The notes under the pieces are model-generated. The model made no database searches, was not told the origin of the DNA, and saw only the letters and a program-made list of their open reading frames with translations. A stretch of 64,000 bases of DNA, from assembly GCF_023715445.1 (NCBI RefSeq), contig NZ_JAMBOD010000001.1, positions 1,426,001-1,490,000 on the forward strand. Direction: 5' to 3'. A program made the translations under genes and the position numbers. This document shows, piece after piece, positions 50,936 through 59,673 of this stretch (its first letter is position 1; every line of letters begins with the position of its first letter). This DNA is from Fictibacillus nanhaiensis (GTDB lineage Bacteria > Bacillota > Bacilli > Bacillales > Fictibacillaceae).

Positions 50936-52222
50936 CTAAGCTACCTTCGGTAATTCTGCCATATGGGGTATATCCTGTAACATGCGTTCTTCACTAAATT
51001 CACATTGTTTCTTTCCAATTGTGAAAAGAATACGTATGAGTTTATTACAAATAGCAATAAGAGACTGCATCTTTTTCAAAGGATTATTTCGACGTGTTAT
51101 AAAATACTCATGTAAGGCCTTAAACGCAGGGTTCTTAGCTACTAACGGCATGGCTACTCGGAAGAGTAGTGCTCTAAGCGTTTTCCTGCCTCTCTTCGTA
51201 ATCTTGGTTAGTCCTTTGTGCTTTCCAGATGTATTTTCCTTTAAACTCAATCCAGCTAGCTTGATAATTTGTCTGGGATGAGAATAGTAAGCTAGATCCC
51301 CTACTTCAGAAAAGAATCCTGCCACAGTGTCCTTGCCGATTCCTGTGATGGCTAACATTTGTTTAACGCCTGGGATTCGCTCAAGTAGTTCCTCTATGTT
51401 CCCCTCTAGTTCTTCGAACTTTTCACATATTAGTTCATACTTGTCTAGTAAAGTGCGAAGCTCTAATTTAGCCATTTGAGAACCTTTACGAATTCCAATA
51501 GAGGTACTGGCGACTCGCTTAAGTTCTCTTATTTTACTGAGTCCAACCGCACGTTTTACAGCTTTTCTGAGGTGAGCTAGTATTTCCTCTTCATTGTGAT
51601 TTACTAACTCATGTGGTAATAAATTGAGCTTTAGTAATTGTATGGCTGCCTTACCTTCCCAATCTTTGAAAACCGTAAGAAACTCTGGGAAGTAACGATC
51701 TAACCAATTATGAACCTGTCCTTGAACCGCCTGTAAATCAACAGATAAGAGATCACGAATTTTTCGTGCCACTCGAAGTTCTGCGTAAACACCTTGCGGT
51801 ACGTTGGGTTCAGCGTATCTCCCATCTTTGACTAGCTGTGCTATCACTCTAGCATCTTTAACGTCATTCTTCGTTGGTGAATTATCATCTAACTCTTTAG
51901 TTTTCTTAACATGCATAGGATTCACAACTACAAATTTGATCTTCTCATCTTTAAGAAAATGAGCGAGATTTAGCCAATAGTGTCCTGTCGGCTCCATACC
52001 CACAATCGCTTTATCCATGTTGTGTTGGCTTTTTAACTGCTCAATCCAAGCTAAAAAACCAATGAAACTATCTTTTGTATTCTCAAAATATAACGGTGCA
52101 CCAAACTCCATTCCTCTAAAGTCTTGAGCACGAGCGACATGCTTGAATTTAGCTATATCTACACCAATTATCAGTGTTTGAGAAGTAATTTGAGCAATCT
52201 TATTATTTTGGTTATAATTCAT
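50936..52222 (-). CDS. IS110-family transposase (element 2)
   Basis: A 428-aa DEDD recombinase: IIGVDIAKFKHVARAQDF, VGMEPTGHYWLNLAHFL, DVKDARVIAQLVKDGRY, and a C-terminal Transposase_20 domain IPGVKQMLAITGIGKDTVAG, IIKLAGLSLKENTSGKHKGL, TKITKRGRKTLRALLFRVAM. Complete. AGGAGG lies before the ATG. It is a different lineage from element 1 (32244). Confidence 0.95.
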   Translation of the reverse strand: MNYNQNNKIAQITSQTLIIGVDIAKFKHVARAQDFRGMEFGAPLYFENTKDSFIGFLAWIEQLKSQHNMDKAIVGMEPTGHYWLNLAHFLKDEKIKFVVVNPMHVKKTKELDDNSPTKNDVKDARVIAQLVKDGRYAEPNVPQGVYAELRVARKIRDLLSVDLQAVQGQVHNWLDRYFPEFLTVFKDWEGKAAIQLLKLNLLPHELVNHNEEEILAHLRKAVKRAVGLSKIRELKRVASTSIGIRKGSQMAKLELRTLLDKYELICEKFEELEGNIEELLERIPGVKQMLAITGIGKDTVAGFFSEVGDLAYYSHPRQIIKLAGLSLKENTSGKHKGLTKITKRGRKTLRALLFRVAMPLVAKNPAFKALHEYFITRRNNPLKKMQSLIAICNKLIRILFTIGKKQCEFSEERMLQDIPHMAELPKVA

Positions 52223-52390
52223 TTTGTAGGCCTCCTGGTAGATAATTTGTCCCTTTCGCTGGCCAGCTTTAGGACATCTTTATCTTATCAGGAGGTTGTT
52301 TTAATTCTCAAACCTCGTTTTTCTTCATTACAGGAATGCTGCCCGTTTGCTTAATTACAATTATTTCAAAACTTGTTATTTAACTCAATC

Positions 52391-52450
52391 CTTTATTCCG
52401 TTAAAAAAGACACTTTCCGTGTTCCGGAAAAGTGCCCTTAATAGAATAAA
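52391..52450 (+). repeat. RH hairpin repeat, copy 14
   Basis: CTTTATTCCGTTAAAAAAG, core ACACTTTCCGTGTTCCGGAA, AAGTGCCCTTAATAG, AATAAA. The stem has co-varied (ACTTTCCG / CGGAAAAGT), keeping pairing with changed sequence. A lead-like TGCTGCCCGTTTGCTTAA lies before it (52338-52355). Confidence 0.7.
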
Positions 52451-52457
52451 TATTGGA

Positions 52458-52973
52458 TTAGTTTTTTTCTTTAAACCATTTCCGCAGTTGATTTATATGA
52501 GCTTGATGGTATCTATTATGGTCTGCTATGTGCCATATCCCCCACCGAACAGTAGCTCCCTTTCCCTTCTCATATGCAACAATTCTATCTAAATCAGTAT
52601 CAGTTAACTCAAAACATTGGGATCTAAATAAATCATATACTTCCTCATATTCTGATAATAGATTCCCCAAAGGGACTCCTTTAACCCTAGGGAGTCGATT
52701 ATTTTCATCTGAAATTGGTCCATATTTCTCTTCCAAAGAATATGGTAAAGGTTCACCTTTAATTCTATAAATCCAGTTAAGGTCAACATAAGCTAAGTGT
52801 CTTATCAATTGTCCTGTACTATTAAACTCTCCATTTGGACCATGGTAGTCTATTTCTTCTTGTGACATGCCTTCAGTAATTGACTTTAATCGTTGAAAAT
52901 TTTCCTTTACAGTTGAATACAGAAGCCCGACAATTGGTGCCATATTTGATTCACCCTTTAAGTCAAATACCAT
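52458..52973 (-). CDS. DinB-family protein (DinB_2)
   Basis: A 171-aa four-helix bundle. The metal-binding histidines appear as RHLAYVDLNW and HIADHNRYHQAHINQLRKW. The N-terminal GLLYSTVKENFQRLKSITEG is typical. TTGGAGGAA lies five bases before ATG 52973. Possible metal-dependent thiol transferase; substrate unknown. Different subgroup from the DinB protein at 39103. Confidence 0.85.
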   Translation of the reverse strand: MVFDLKGESNMAPIVGLLYSTVKENFQRLKSITEGMSQEEIDYHGPNGEFNSTGQLIRHLAYVDLNWIYRIKGEPLPYSLEEKYGPISDENNRLPRVKGVPLGNLLSEYEEVYDLFRSQCFELTDTDLDRIVAYEKGKGATVRWGIWHIADHNRYHQAHINQLRKWFKEKN

Positions 52974-53021
52974 TTAAATTCCTCCAATTCTATGTTCTAT
53001 AGCTAATACCATTCAGATTGA

Positions 53022-53055
53022 ATTTAAATAAAAGCACCCGATTGTTGAATAAGGA
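53022..53055 (+). repeat. RH repeat, 3' part only
   Basis: TTAAATAAAAGCACCCGATTG then TTGAATAAGG; central hairpin deleted. Confidence 0.5.
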
Positions 53056-53087
53056 TATGGAACCTAACCTAGCTTCTTTTTTAATTA

Positions 53088-54365
53088 TTACTTATACGCC
53101 TTCACTTCTAAAAGTTTATCGAGTGTTACGATTTGAAAGCCTTTTTTCTGTAGACCCATGATTATAGAGGGCAGAGCTTTTAAAGTTTCAATCTTATCTT
53201 CATTCGAATGAAAAAGAATGATATCCCCATTACGAACATTCTTTAATACATTGTGGCTGATATTATTGCTTTCTTTTTGAGACCAATCCAGGGTATCGAT
53301 AGACCAAAAAACGATCTTTAGATTTTGATCTTTTGCAGTAGATATTACATGTTCATTTATTGCTCCATAAGGGGGACGAAATAATGCAGGGCTTTTACCA
53401 ATTACATCCTCGATTGCCTCATTGCTCATTCTTAGATCCTCTGCTATTTTAGTCTTTCCCTCTTTACTAAGATCATTGTGGTAGAAGCTATGACTAAGGA
53501 CCAAATTTCCGGCATGATATGCTTTTTTGACAACATCCTGGTTTTTCTGCACTTTTTCTCCGATAAAAAAGAAACTGCCTTTCACTTGATACTTAGTTAA
53601 GATATCAATAACCCCTGGTGTTATTTCTTTGTCTGGTCCATCATCAAACGTTAATGCTACCATTTTTTGATTCAAACCATTTAAAAAAATATTTCCCTTA
53701 CAATCTTTTGCGAAAGCTTTCATCTCTTCGCGAGATCTTTTCATATTAGCCCAGGCAGTTCCCGACAACTTTTCAGAATTACCTTTAATATCTAGTATAT
53801 ATTTTTCTTCTAACATAGGCGGATCTTGTTTTTTATCATTTTCCACTGGCTTATAAACAGAGATGTGATCAACTTTTCCAGTAGAATCAGGAACTATAAA
53901 CTTTAATTCGATGCCATCCTTTAGTTTATATCCATAAATTGTTTCGTCATTTATATTCCTTGTATATGAAGGTTTTCCTATCGAAGAAATTATTTCAGTA
54001 GTGGTTAGTGTTCTAAACTCCTTGTTGTACGATCGAATATCAAATATTTCTCCATCTGCCGAATACCCAAAGACAGTATTTCTATTGGAATACTCGTCAT
54101 AGTAATACTCTTTGTAAAGATCTGTTTTTGAAGGATTTCCCCAACTTTTATGAACCTCATCTATAGAATCCAATAATCTAAAATCACTTTCTTGGACCCT
54201 TCCTTTAGTCGCAAAATTCAAGGTTTGTTTTATCACTTTATCATTCTCTTCGTGTTCATGCACTTTTGACTCCTTGTTAATGTGGACCTTATGATTTAAA
54301 TCTCCAAAGCAAGCAGTTATCAAAACAGTAAGAAAAAGAAATAGAAATAAGTGATATGGACGCAT
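53088..54365 (-). CDS. Polysaccharide deacetylase lipoprotein with DUF4309 domain
   Basis: A 425-aa exported lipoprotein (lipobox LITACF, Cys about residue 19). Residues about 60-170 form a YjgB/DUF4309-type domain (LLDSIDEVHKSWGNPSKTDL; TVFGYSADGEIFDIRSY). The C-terminal half is a NodB domain with all motifs: TFDDGPD, HSFYHNDL (metal His pair), RPPYGAI and a late ILFHS. It should deacetylate a cell-wall or surface glycan (GlcNAc residues). The DUF4309-NodB fusion is unusual for a PgdA-type enzyme. Single gene. Confidence 0.9.
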   Translation of the reverse strand: MRPYHLFLFLFLTVLITACFGDLNHKVHINKESKVHEHEENDKVIKQTLNFATKGRVQESDFRLLDSIDEVHKSWGNPSKTDLYKEYYYDEYSNRNTVFGYSADGEIFDIRSYNKEFRTLTTTEIISSIGKPSYTRNINDETIYGYKLKDGIELKFIVPDSTGKVDHISVYKPVENDKKQDPPMLEEKYILDIKGNSEKLSGTAWANMKRSREEMKAFAKDCKGNIFLNGLNQKMVALTFDDGPDKEITPGVIDILTKYQVKGSFFFIGEKVQKNQDVVKKAYHAGNLVLSHSFYHNDLSKEGKTKIAEDLRMSNEAIEDVIGKSPALFRPPYGAINEHVISTAKDQNLKIVFWSIDTLDWSQKESNNISHNVLKNVRNGDIILFHSNEDKIETLKALPSIIMGLQKKGFQIVTLDKLLEVKAYK

Positions 54366-54739
54366 ATTAAAGCCCTTTCGCTTTTTTTAAAGGACAATTT
54401 CTGCCTTTATATCGTAATAAAATTTTCATGAAAATGTAGCCCCCTTTATCAAGTTACAGTCTAATGAGCAGCGTTATCCATATTGTATTTTCCATTATAA
54501 TGAATATTTACATTAAACTCTCATTTTTATTTATGGGAAATAAACAAACAAAAATCGCTTAAAGTTTCAAGATAATACTTCCTATAATTTTTGTATATTC
54601 TAGTAATCTGTATTTTTCCATACCATATATGTGAATATTTTTTTATGAGGGAGTATCTTTTATTAAACTGGTTCTCTTTTTAAGGAGAATATCGGTAGTG
54701 ATGAAATAGCACTATATTGAATATGTAATTAACATCAAA
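54366..54739. other. Intergenic region upstream of deacetylase gene
   Basis: Very AT-rich. Probably contains the deacetylase promoter; no gene, RNA or repeat recognised. Confidence 0.35.
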
Positions 54740-54770
54740 AATGATCAGATTTCAGTCTGATCATTTTTTC
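54740..54770. terminator. Bidirectional terminator
   Basis: AATGATCAGA / TCTGATCATT, six-base loop, A-run left and T6 right. It lies 20 nt past the stop of the minus-strand gene at 54785. Confidence 0.88.
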
Positions 54771-54809
54771 ACATCCTTATTCCATTAAAGCACCCTTTTG
54801 TGGAATAAA
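54771..54809 (+). repeat. RH repeat, rearranged partial
   Basis: CATCCTTATTCCATTAAAG joined to CACCCTTTTG and TGGAATAA; hairpin core missing. It overlaps the 3' end of the next gene. Confidence 0.5.
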
Positions 54810-55279
54810 TCTCCATTTTTTCTATTGTTCTTCTTAAATTTATAAATAAGAATAACAGCTATTATTCCTATTATTAAGAGGACAAAAATTTTAATTACAC
54901 CCAGTTGCCCGTCGAAATATCCATCAAAAACACTTCTTACTTCATATTCTCCATCACGATAAACCATTATATATCGACCATTAGATTCTTCAATTGCTAT
55001 TGCTTCATTAGGGCTAATGCCTTTTATTGAATAATACTTAGTCCCTTTTTCAAAGGTATTTGAGAAGTTACCAGGATATGATTTCATATCTGAATACTTA
55101 GTTACTTGACCAATTTCACTTTTTATTTCGCTAACATATTCGTCACTAACAACATAAATATTATCCTCCCAAACTACAAATGAATAAGCCCAAGATGTTG
55201 CAAGTGATTTAGTTGGAAATATTAAAGTACATATAAAAACAACTAACATTACAAAAGAAAGGAAATGTTTAATTTTTAT
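54785..55279 (-). CDS. Hypothetical secreted/membrane protein with probable ATA start
   Basis: About 164 aa from ATA 55279 (I-K-I-K-H-F-L-S-F-V-M) or 154 aa from the internal ATG 55249. A signal peptide (FVMLVVFICTLIFPTKSLAT), an extracytoplasmic domain with DEYVSEIKSEIGQVTKYSDM, and a C-terminal helix VIKIFVLLIIGIIAVILIYK plus a basic tail. GAGGAGG is seven bases before the ATA and nothing precedes the ATG, and starting at the ATG would shorten the signal's charged N-region. The C-terminus ends inside an RH remnant, so the native tail may be altered. No family recognised. Confidence 0.5.
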   Translation of the reverse strand: MKIKHFLSFVMLVVFICTLIFPTKSLATSWAYSFVVWEDNIYVVSDEYVSEIKSEIGQVTKYSDMKSYPGNFSNTFEKGTKYYSIKGISPNEAIAIEESNGRYIMVYRDGEYEVRSVFDGYFDGQLGVIKIFVLLIIGIIAVILIYKFKKNNRKNGDLFHKRVL

Positions 55280-55340
55280 ATAAATTCCTCCTCAGTAAAG
55301 TTAGTCGTTAAAAATCTTTCTTAAGTTACATTGTCTAATT

Positions 55341-55427
55341 CAACAATCCTGCTACGTTTGTTCAATAAGTTCAATAAAAAAGAGGACTTCTCCTTCTTGA
55401 AGAAAAGCACCCGTTCGTTGAAGAACA
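55341..55427 (+). repeat. RH hairpin repeat, copy 15 (full length)
   Basis: CAACAATCCTGCTACGTTTG lead, TTCAATAAAAAAGAG, core ACTTCTCCTTCTTGAAG, AAAAGCACCCGTTCG, TTGAAGAA tail. One of the most complete copies. Confidence 0.8.
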
Positions 55428-55863
55428 ATATTAACAATCGTTCTAGAAATTGCGTCATTTTTTATCGTTAACCATATATTTATATGTTACCAACTCGTGT
55501 ATCTTTTATAAAAAGAAGATAAACAATTCCTATTCACTGTCACAGTGGATGTAAGAAATTCTTAAAGATAGAGGTGAGATTGATTGTTTTTTCCTTCTAG
55601 AAAAATAATCACTTAGATATACCTAAAACAATGAAAGCCCTACCTCTCTTCCATCCTTACGGCTCCTTGTCCGTGCCAGTGTGAATCAGTATTACAAATA
55701 TCAAGTGACTAATATTGTCGAGTTTTTTGGTAAAATTTCAAATGTTCGTAGAAGAGGTTTAAATAATAAAAATGGATTAAATTGTAGAATAACAAAAGAG
55801 GCTAATGTTCTAAAAGTAAGTTGAAGAAGTTGAATGTCTTTGAAATGCTTTACTTTTAATCAT
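55428..55863. other. Intergenic region without recognised gene
   Basis: Mixed AT-rich DNA with a GC-richer patch near 55640-55690 that resembles no recognised protein on either strand. Confidence 0.3.
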
Positions 55864-55892
55864 AATATCCCGTAAAATTCAGGATATTTTTT
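55864..55892 (+). terminator. Hairpin 3' of CarD-like gene
   Basis: AATATCC / GGATATT with an 11-nt loop and T6 on the plus strand; 30 nt from the stop of the convergent CarD-family gene. Confidence 0.5.
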
Positions 55893-55921
55893 GGAATGCA
55901 ATATATTATCTATAATTAACC

Positions 55922-56383
55922 TTAACAGAAACTTTTTATTTGATTTTCAGTGATTCCTTCAATTACTTCAAGTTCACTAATCAAAAATTCATATGCATTA
56001 TCCAACATTTTTTTTTCGCTTGTATTAAGTGCTTTTTCTTTCTTCATACGCATTAAATCACGTACAACTTCAGCACCTTCCTGTATTTCACCCGTTTTTA
56101 GTTTGTCCGTATTTACTTTATACCTTTGTTTCCACGGTAGTAATCTATCTGATTCTCCATGCTGAAAAATGTGTATGATGTGTTTTAATGCATGTATATC
56201 AGTAACTGGTCGTATACTTGAACTCAATATTTTACGCGTTGGAATCATAACTTGCATATTACTGATTGACATTTTTATGACATAATACTGTTGTTTTTCC
56301 CCTGGGAAATCTTTTTCTTCTAAGGCTTCAATTATACCTGCTCCGTGCATTGGATAAACAATGTTATCGCCAATTTGAAACAT
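55922..56383 (-). CDS. CarD-family transcriptional regulator
   Basis: A 153-aa protein. The N-terminal RNA-polymerase-interacting Tudor-like domain is MFQIGDNIVYPMHGAGIIEA with LEEKDFPGEKQQYYVIKMS and MQVMIPTRKI. The C-terminal helical DNA-binding domain is LLPWKQRYKVNTDKLKTGEI with EVVRDLMRMKKEKALNTSEK and KMLDNAYEFLISELEVIEG. In Bacillus it corresponds to YdeB. ATG 56383 has GGAGGTGG five bases upstream; longer readings overlap that site. It modulates initiation from rRNA-type promoters in relatives. Confidence 0.9.
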   Translation of the reverse strand: MFQIGDNIVYPMHGAGIIEALEEKDFPGEKQQYYVIKMSISNMQVMIPTRKILSSSIRPVTDIHALKHIIHIFQHGESDRLLPWKQRYKVNTDKLKTGEIQEGAEVVRDLMRMKKEKALNTSEKKMLDNAYEFLISELEVIEGITENQIKSFC

Positions 56384-56646
56384 ATAATCCACCTCCATAT
56401 ATGGTAACCTTCTACAGGATACCATATATGCGTTTTTTTATCAAATATTTAATAATATCATTTCTTTATTTTTGGTGTCAATAACTTTTTCTTTAAAAAT
56501 CAGTTCAATCAAAAACAACATCAAAACAATAGGGAACGTGTAGGATTACCAATAAAGGGAAGGTCAATTGATAATTACCATATTATGTTTGAAAAAGGTA
56601 TAATTTCGGGTATTCTATTGTGATTACACTTCTAGGAGTTGATTTA

Positions 56647-56838
56647 ATGCATCCTAAGAGAAAAAGATACAATGTAACTGTCGAAGGGAATGGAGAGTTA
56701 CAAAAAGATGTAATAGTAGCTTATGATCCTGATGAAATGTATTGGTTAGTTCGCAAACTATACGGGCATCTACTTATTGATAATGAAACGGGCAAAAAAA
56801 TAGGAACTATTTCATTTCAAGAAACCGAATTAGGATAA
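56647..56838 (+). CDS. Small hypothetical protein (63 aa)
   Basis: Starts at ATG 56647 with TAGGAG eight bases upstream; a TTG-led longer form is less likely. Beta-rich and charged: HPKRKRYNVTVEGNGELQKD, YDPDEMYWLVRKLYGHLLID, KKIGTISFQETEL. No family recognised; composition and ribosome site look genuine. Divergent from the CarD-like gene. Confidence 0.6.
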   Translation: MHPKRKRYNVTVEGNGELQKDVIVAYDPDEMYWLVRKLYGHLLIDNETGKKIGTISFQETELG

Positions 56839-56937
56839 GGGTAGTACACTTATTTTTTTGTTTGTGCGTTGCTATCGGCAATTTGTTTATACTTGCAGCC
56901 GTTGGGCGATAGGCGTTTAATTTTATACAACCCTTTC

Positions 56938-57066
56938 CTAAATGTTCTGCATTTTATGCATATAATCTTGGCAATGAGCAAACAATTCTATTCCATTTCC
57001 TTTTAACCAACGAACTTTCAATACTCGTTCTTGCCCATAACGTTGGAGTTCAAACAAACCATACAT
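56938..57066 (-). CDS. Putative 42-aa ORF or gene remnant
   Basis: ATG 57066 to TAG 56938: YGLFELQRYGQERVLKVRWL followed by LFAHCQDYMHKMQNI. Amino-acid use looks protein-like, but there is no ribosome site and an in-frame TAA sits directly before the ATG, so it may be the 3' remnant of a larger gene. Unrecognised. Confidence 0.35.
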   Translation of the reverse strand: MYGLFELQRYGQERVLKVRWLKGNGIELFAHCQDYMHKMQNI

Positions 57067-57130
57067 TTATAGTTAAAACCATTAATTATGATTATTTTAA
57101 AGATGATAAAAGGAGCAAGGTATAACCATA

Positions 57131-57225
57131 TCTCCACAATCCTGCTTTGCTTCTTAATTCAATAATAAAGAGCTGCGTAAACAGCTCTTTAGATATTCAA
57201 CAATCGCACAAGTTTGTTGAATAAC
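57131..57225 (+). repeat. RH hairpin repeat, copy 16
   Basis: TCCACAATCCTGCTTTGC lead, TTCAATAATAAAGAGCTG with new stem AAAGAGCTG / CAGCTCTTT, then ATTCAACAATCGCACAAG, TTGTTGAATAA. The hairpin has been replaced but the flanks kept. Confidence 0.65.
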
Positions 57226-57237
57226 AATTATTCATCA

Positions 57238-57990
<753 letters not shown>

Positions 57991-58076
57991 TCATTATCTT
58001 TCATCATCAATAAACTATATAAGTATTAATTGTATCTTTACTTTCTCGAAATATCCAATGTCCTTAAGAAATGTTA

Positions 58077-58145
58077 CTCCACAATTTGGCCCGTTTGTTA
58101 AATAAAGAATAAAAAAAAGAACTCACTTTTGATGAGCCCTTTTTA
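58077..58145 (+). repeat. RH hairpin repeat, copy 17
   Basis: TCCACAATTTGGCCCGTTTG lead, TTAAATAAAGAATAAAAAA, then stem AAAGAACTCAC / GATGAGCCCTTT of changed sequence. Confidence 0.6.
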
Positions 58146-58204
58146 TAAAGCAACTCCGCTAAATTATGAAAATCATTCCGCAGAATTTTGACCAGATTCC
58201 GGGT

Positions 58205-58245
58205 AAATTATGAAAAACCACAACTAGTGTGACTTTTCATAATTT
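58205..58245. repeat. Perfect 12-bp inverted repeat, AAATTATGAAAA family
   Basis: AAATTATGAAAA and TTTTCATAATTT with a 17-nt loop. Further copies of the same motif occur at about 58162-58171 (direct) and 58341-58350 (inverted, TTTCATAATTACTTAG shared with 58236-58251). Non-coding; a small local repeat cluster. Confidence 0.6.
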
Positions 58246-58374
58246 CTTAGAATTGAACGCTTTTATAAAAGGAATAAAACCATACAATAGTTCAAAATTC
58301 ATTAGAATACAGAAGTAAAAGATAAAAATTTTGTTCGATATTTCATAATTACTTAGAAAAAATAAGCCATTGTA

Positions 58375-58406
58375 ATTCCGCAATCGCACCCGATTGCTGA
58401 ATAACT
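58375..58406 (+). repeat. RH repeat, 3' part only
   Basis: TTCCGCAATCGCACCCGATTG and CTGAATAAC; no hairpin core. Confidence 0.45.
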
Positions 58407-58430
58407 CATTATAGGAATGCTGACTTTAAT

Positions 58431-58829
58431 TTAATAACAAACCGTACCTCCAGGTAGTGTCCAGATGTCCAATCCATTCTCCCCCTGCAATGTCCATCCC
58501 TCAAAATAACAACTAGCGTGAAATAATTCCAAGCTCAGGTTATCTTCAAACTCGATAATAAATAATAGATCTTCATATAATGATTTATTTATTATTCTCT
58601 TAGATAATAGTATTTTTTTTGCATTATTTAATGAGAATTTTTTCGAATCAGATATAAGATCTGTTTCACCTAACACTATTTCTTTATTTTTGCCGAATTC
58701 TTCAGGGACATTCAATCATTAACCTTCCGTTTTCAAAAAAGATAATGAAAGTTGAGTTTCTTTGGTATTAACATCTTTTACGACTTGTCCAATAAAATAA
58801 GCAAAGTCTATCTCATTCAATTTAACCAT
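58431..58829 (-). pseudogene. Small DUF6188-like protein gene with two compensating frameshifts
   Basis: Starts at ATG 58829 (GAGGAT upstream): VKLNEIDFAYFIGQVVKD, KETQLSLSF, then after a T6 run (one T too few) ENGRLMIEC, then after CCC (one C too many) PEEFGKNKEIVLGETDLISD. It continues to WTLQGENGLDIWTLPGGTVCY. Correcting both indels gives about 131 aa ending in the DUF6188-like CYFEGW...W-LPGG pattern. The two errors cancel, leaving about 13 residues misread and an internal stop. Confidence 0.65.
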
Positions 58830-58860
58830 TTATAATCCTCACTAGATTACCTTTATTTTA

Positions 58861-58936
58861 AGCTCCGTTCTAAATATCAATATAAAGTGCATTTCTCCTT
58901 CTTGAAGAAATGCACCCTTTTCTTGAAGAAATGCAT
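58861..58936 (+). repeat. RH hairpin repeat, copy 18
   Basis: AGCTCCGTTCTAAATATCAA, core AAGTGCATTTCTCCTTCTTG, AAGAAATGCACCCTTTTC, then a second TTGAAGAAATGCATGG, so the right arm is tandemly repeated. Confidence 0.75.
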
Positions 58937-58964
58937 GGATTAGCTGCCTTTAATTTAAGCGATG

Positions 58965-59531
58965 TTAATTTATTTTAGAATAAATACAAGTGTCAGTCAG
59001 CTTGCTGCCATCTGCGGATAGATCCTCATTCCTTAAAGTACCTTCCAATATAAAACTAAGTTTTTCCGGTATAAAGCGACTCTTAAAGTTTCTTGATTCG
59101 CATCTTATTTCAATCCTCTTAAATGCGAGGTGATTTAATCCGAAGTTAGCTAACTCCTTTACTGCTTCCGTCATATATCCATTACCGCTATATTTTGTAT
59201 TAATCCAGTATCCCATTTCACATTTTGGAATGTCCCAGTCAATCCTATGAAGGCTCGCCGTTCCAATTAAGTCCTTGCCGCCACCTTTATCAAAGATAAG
59301 AAAACGAAAACTTTCCCTTTTTAAAAAATTTATATGAGCATTCCTTAACATGATCTCTGTTTCTTCAACAGTAGGAATTTCTTGGAAAAGTGACAACCAC
59401 GCTTTTAATTCATAAAAGGAATCTCTAATTGCTTCATACACAATTTCTCCGTCTCCAGTTTGAAGTGGTGCTCGAAGAATTAGCCTTTCAGTTTCTAATT
59501 GTAAAGGAATATCTAATAACAAAGGGTTCAT
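58965..59531 (-). CDS. GNAT N-acetyltransferase (RimJ/RimL-like)
   Basis: A 188-aa acetyltransferase. It shows ETERLILRAPLQTGDGEIVY at the N-terminus, GTASLHRIDWDIPKCEMGYW and the acetyl-CoA loop KYSGNGYMTEAVKELANFG (about residues 112-130). The C-terminus (GTLRNEDLSADGSKLTDTCI) is typical of protein or small-molecule acetylating RimJ-like enzymes. GGAGAGGG precedes the ATG. Substrate unknown. Confidence 0.9.
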   Translation of the reverse strand: MNPLLLDIPLQLETERLILRAPLQTGDGEIVYEAIRDSFYELKAWLSLFQEIPTVEETEIMLRNAHINFLKRESFRFLIFDKGGGKDLIGTASLHRIDWDIPKCEMGYWINTKYSGNGYMTEAVKELANFGLNHLAFKRIEIRCESRNFKSRFIPEKLSFILEGTLRNEDLSADGSKLTDTCIYSKIN

Positions 59532-59569
59532 CTGATTATCCCTCTCCTTGATTATTTTAGATTAATAAT

Positions 59570-59625
59570 GAAAAGCAGTAAGAGTATTTCTCCTTCTTAA
59601 AGATATGCACCCGATAGTTTATGAG
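59570..59625 (+). repeat. RH hairpin repeat, copy 19
   Basis: AAAAGCAGTAAGAG, TATTTCTCCTTCTTAAAG, ATATGCACCCGATAG. Stem weakened. Confidence 0.55.
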
Positions 59626-59673
59626 AAATCTTTAAAGTTAGAGTTCTAAATCGTTTAAAGTCCCATTCAATAT

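Larger units (their letters stand above)
50630..52300 (-). mobile_element. IS110-family insertion sequence, element 2 (IS1111-like layout)
   Basis: Transposase plus about 300 nt of structured non-coding DNA downstream of its stop and under 100 nt upstream. Long non-coding DNA on the 3' side fits the IS1111 subgroup. Ends are approximate; no target duplication was identified. Confidence 0.65.

Noticed and set aside
50982-51281. 99-codon plus-strand ORF
   Set aside because: Antisense shadow of the IS110 transposase.
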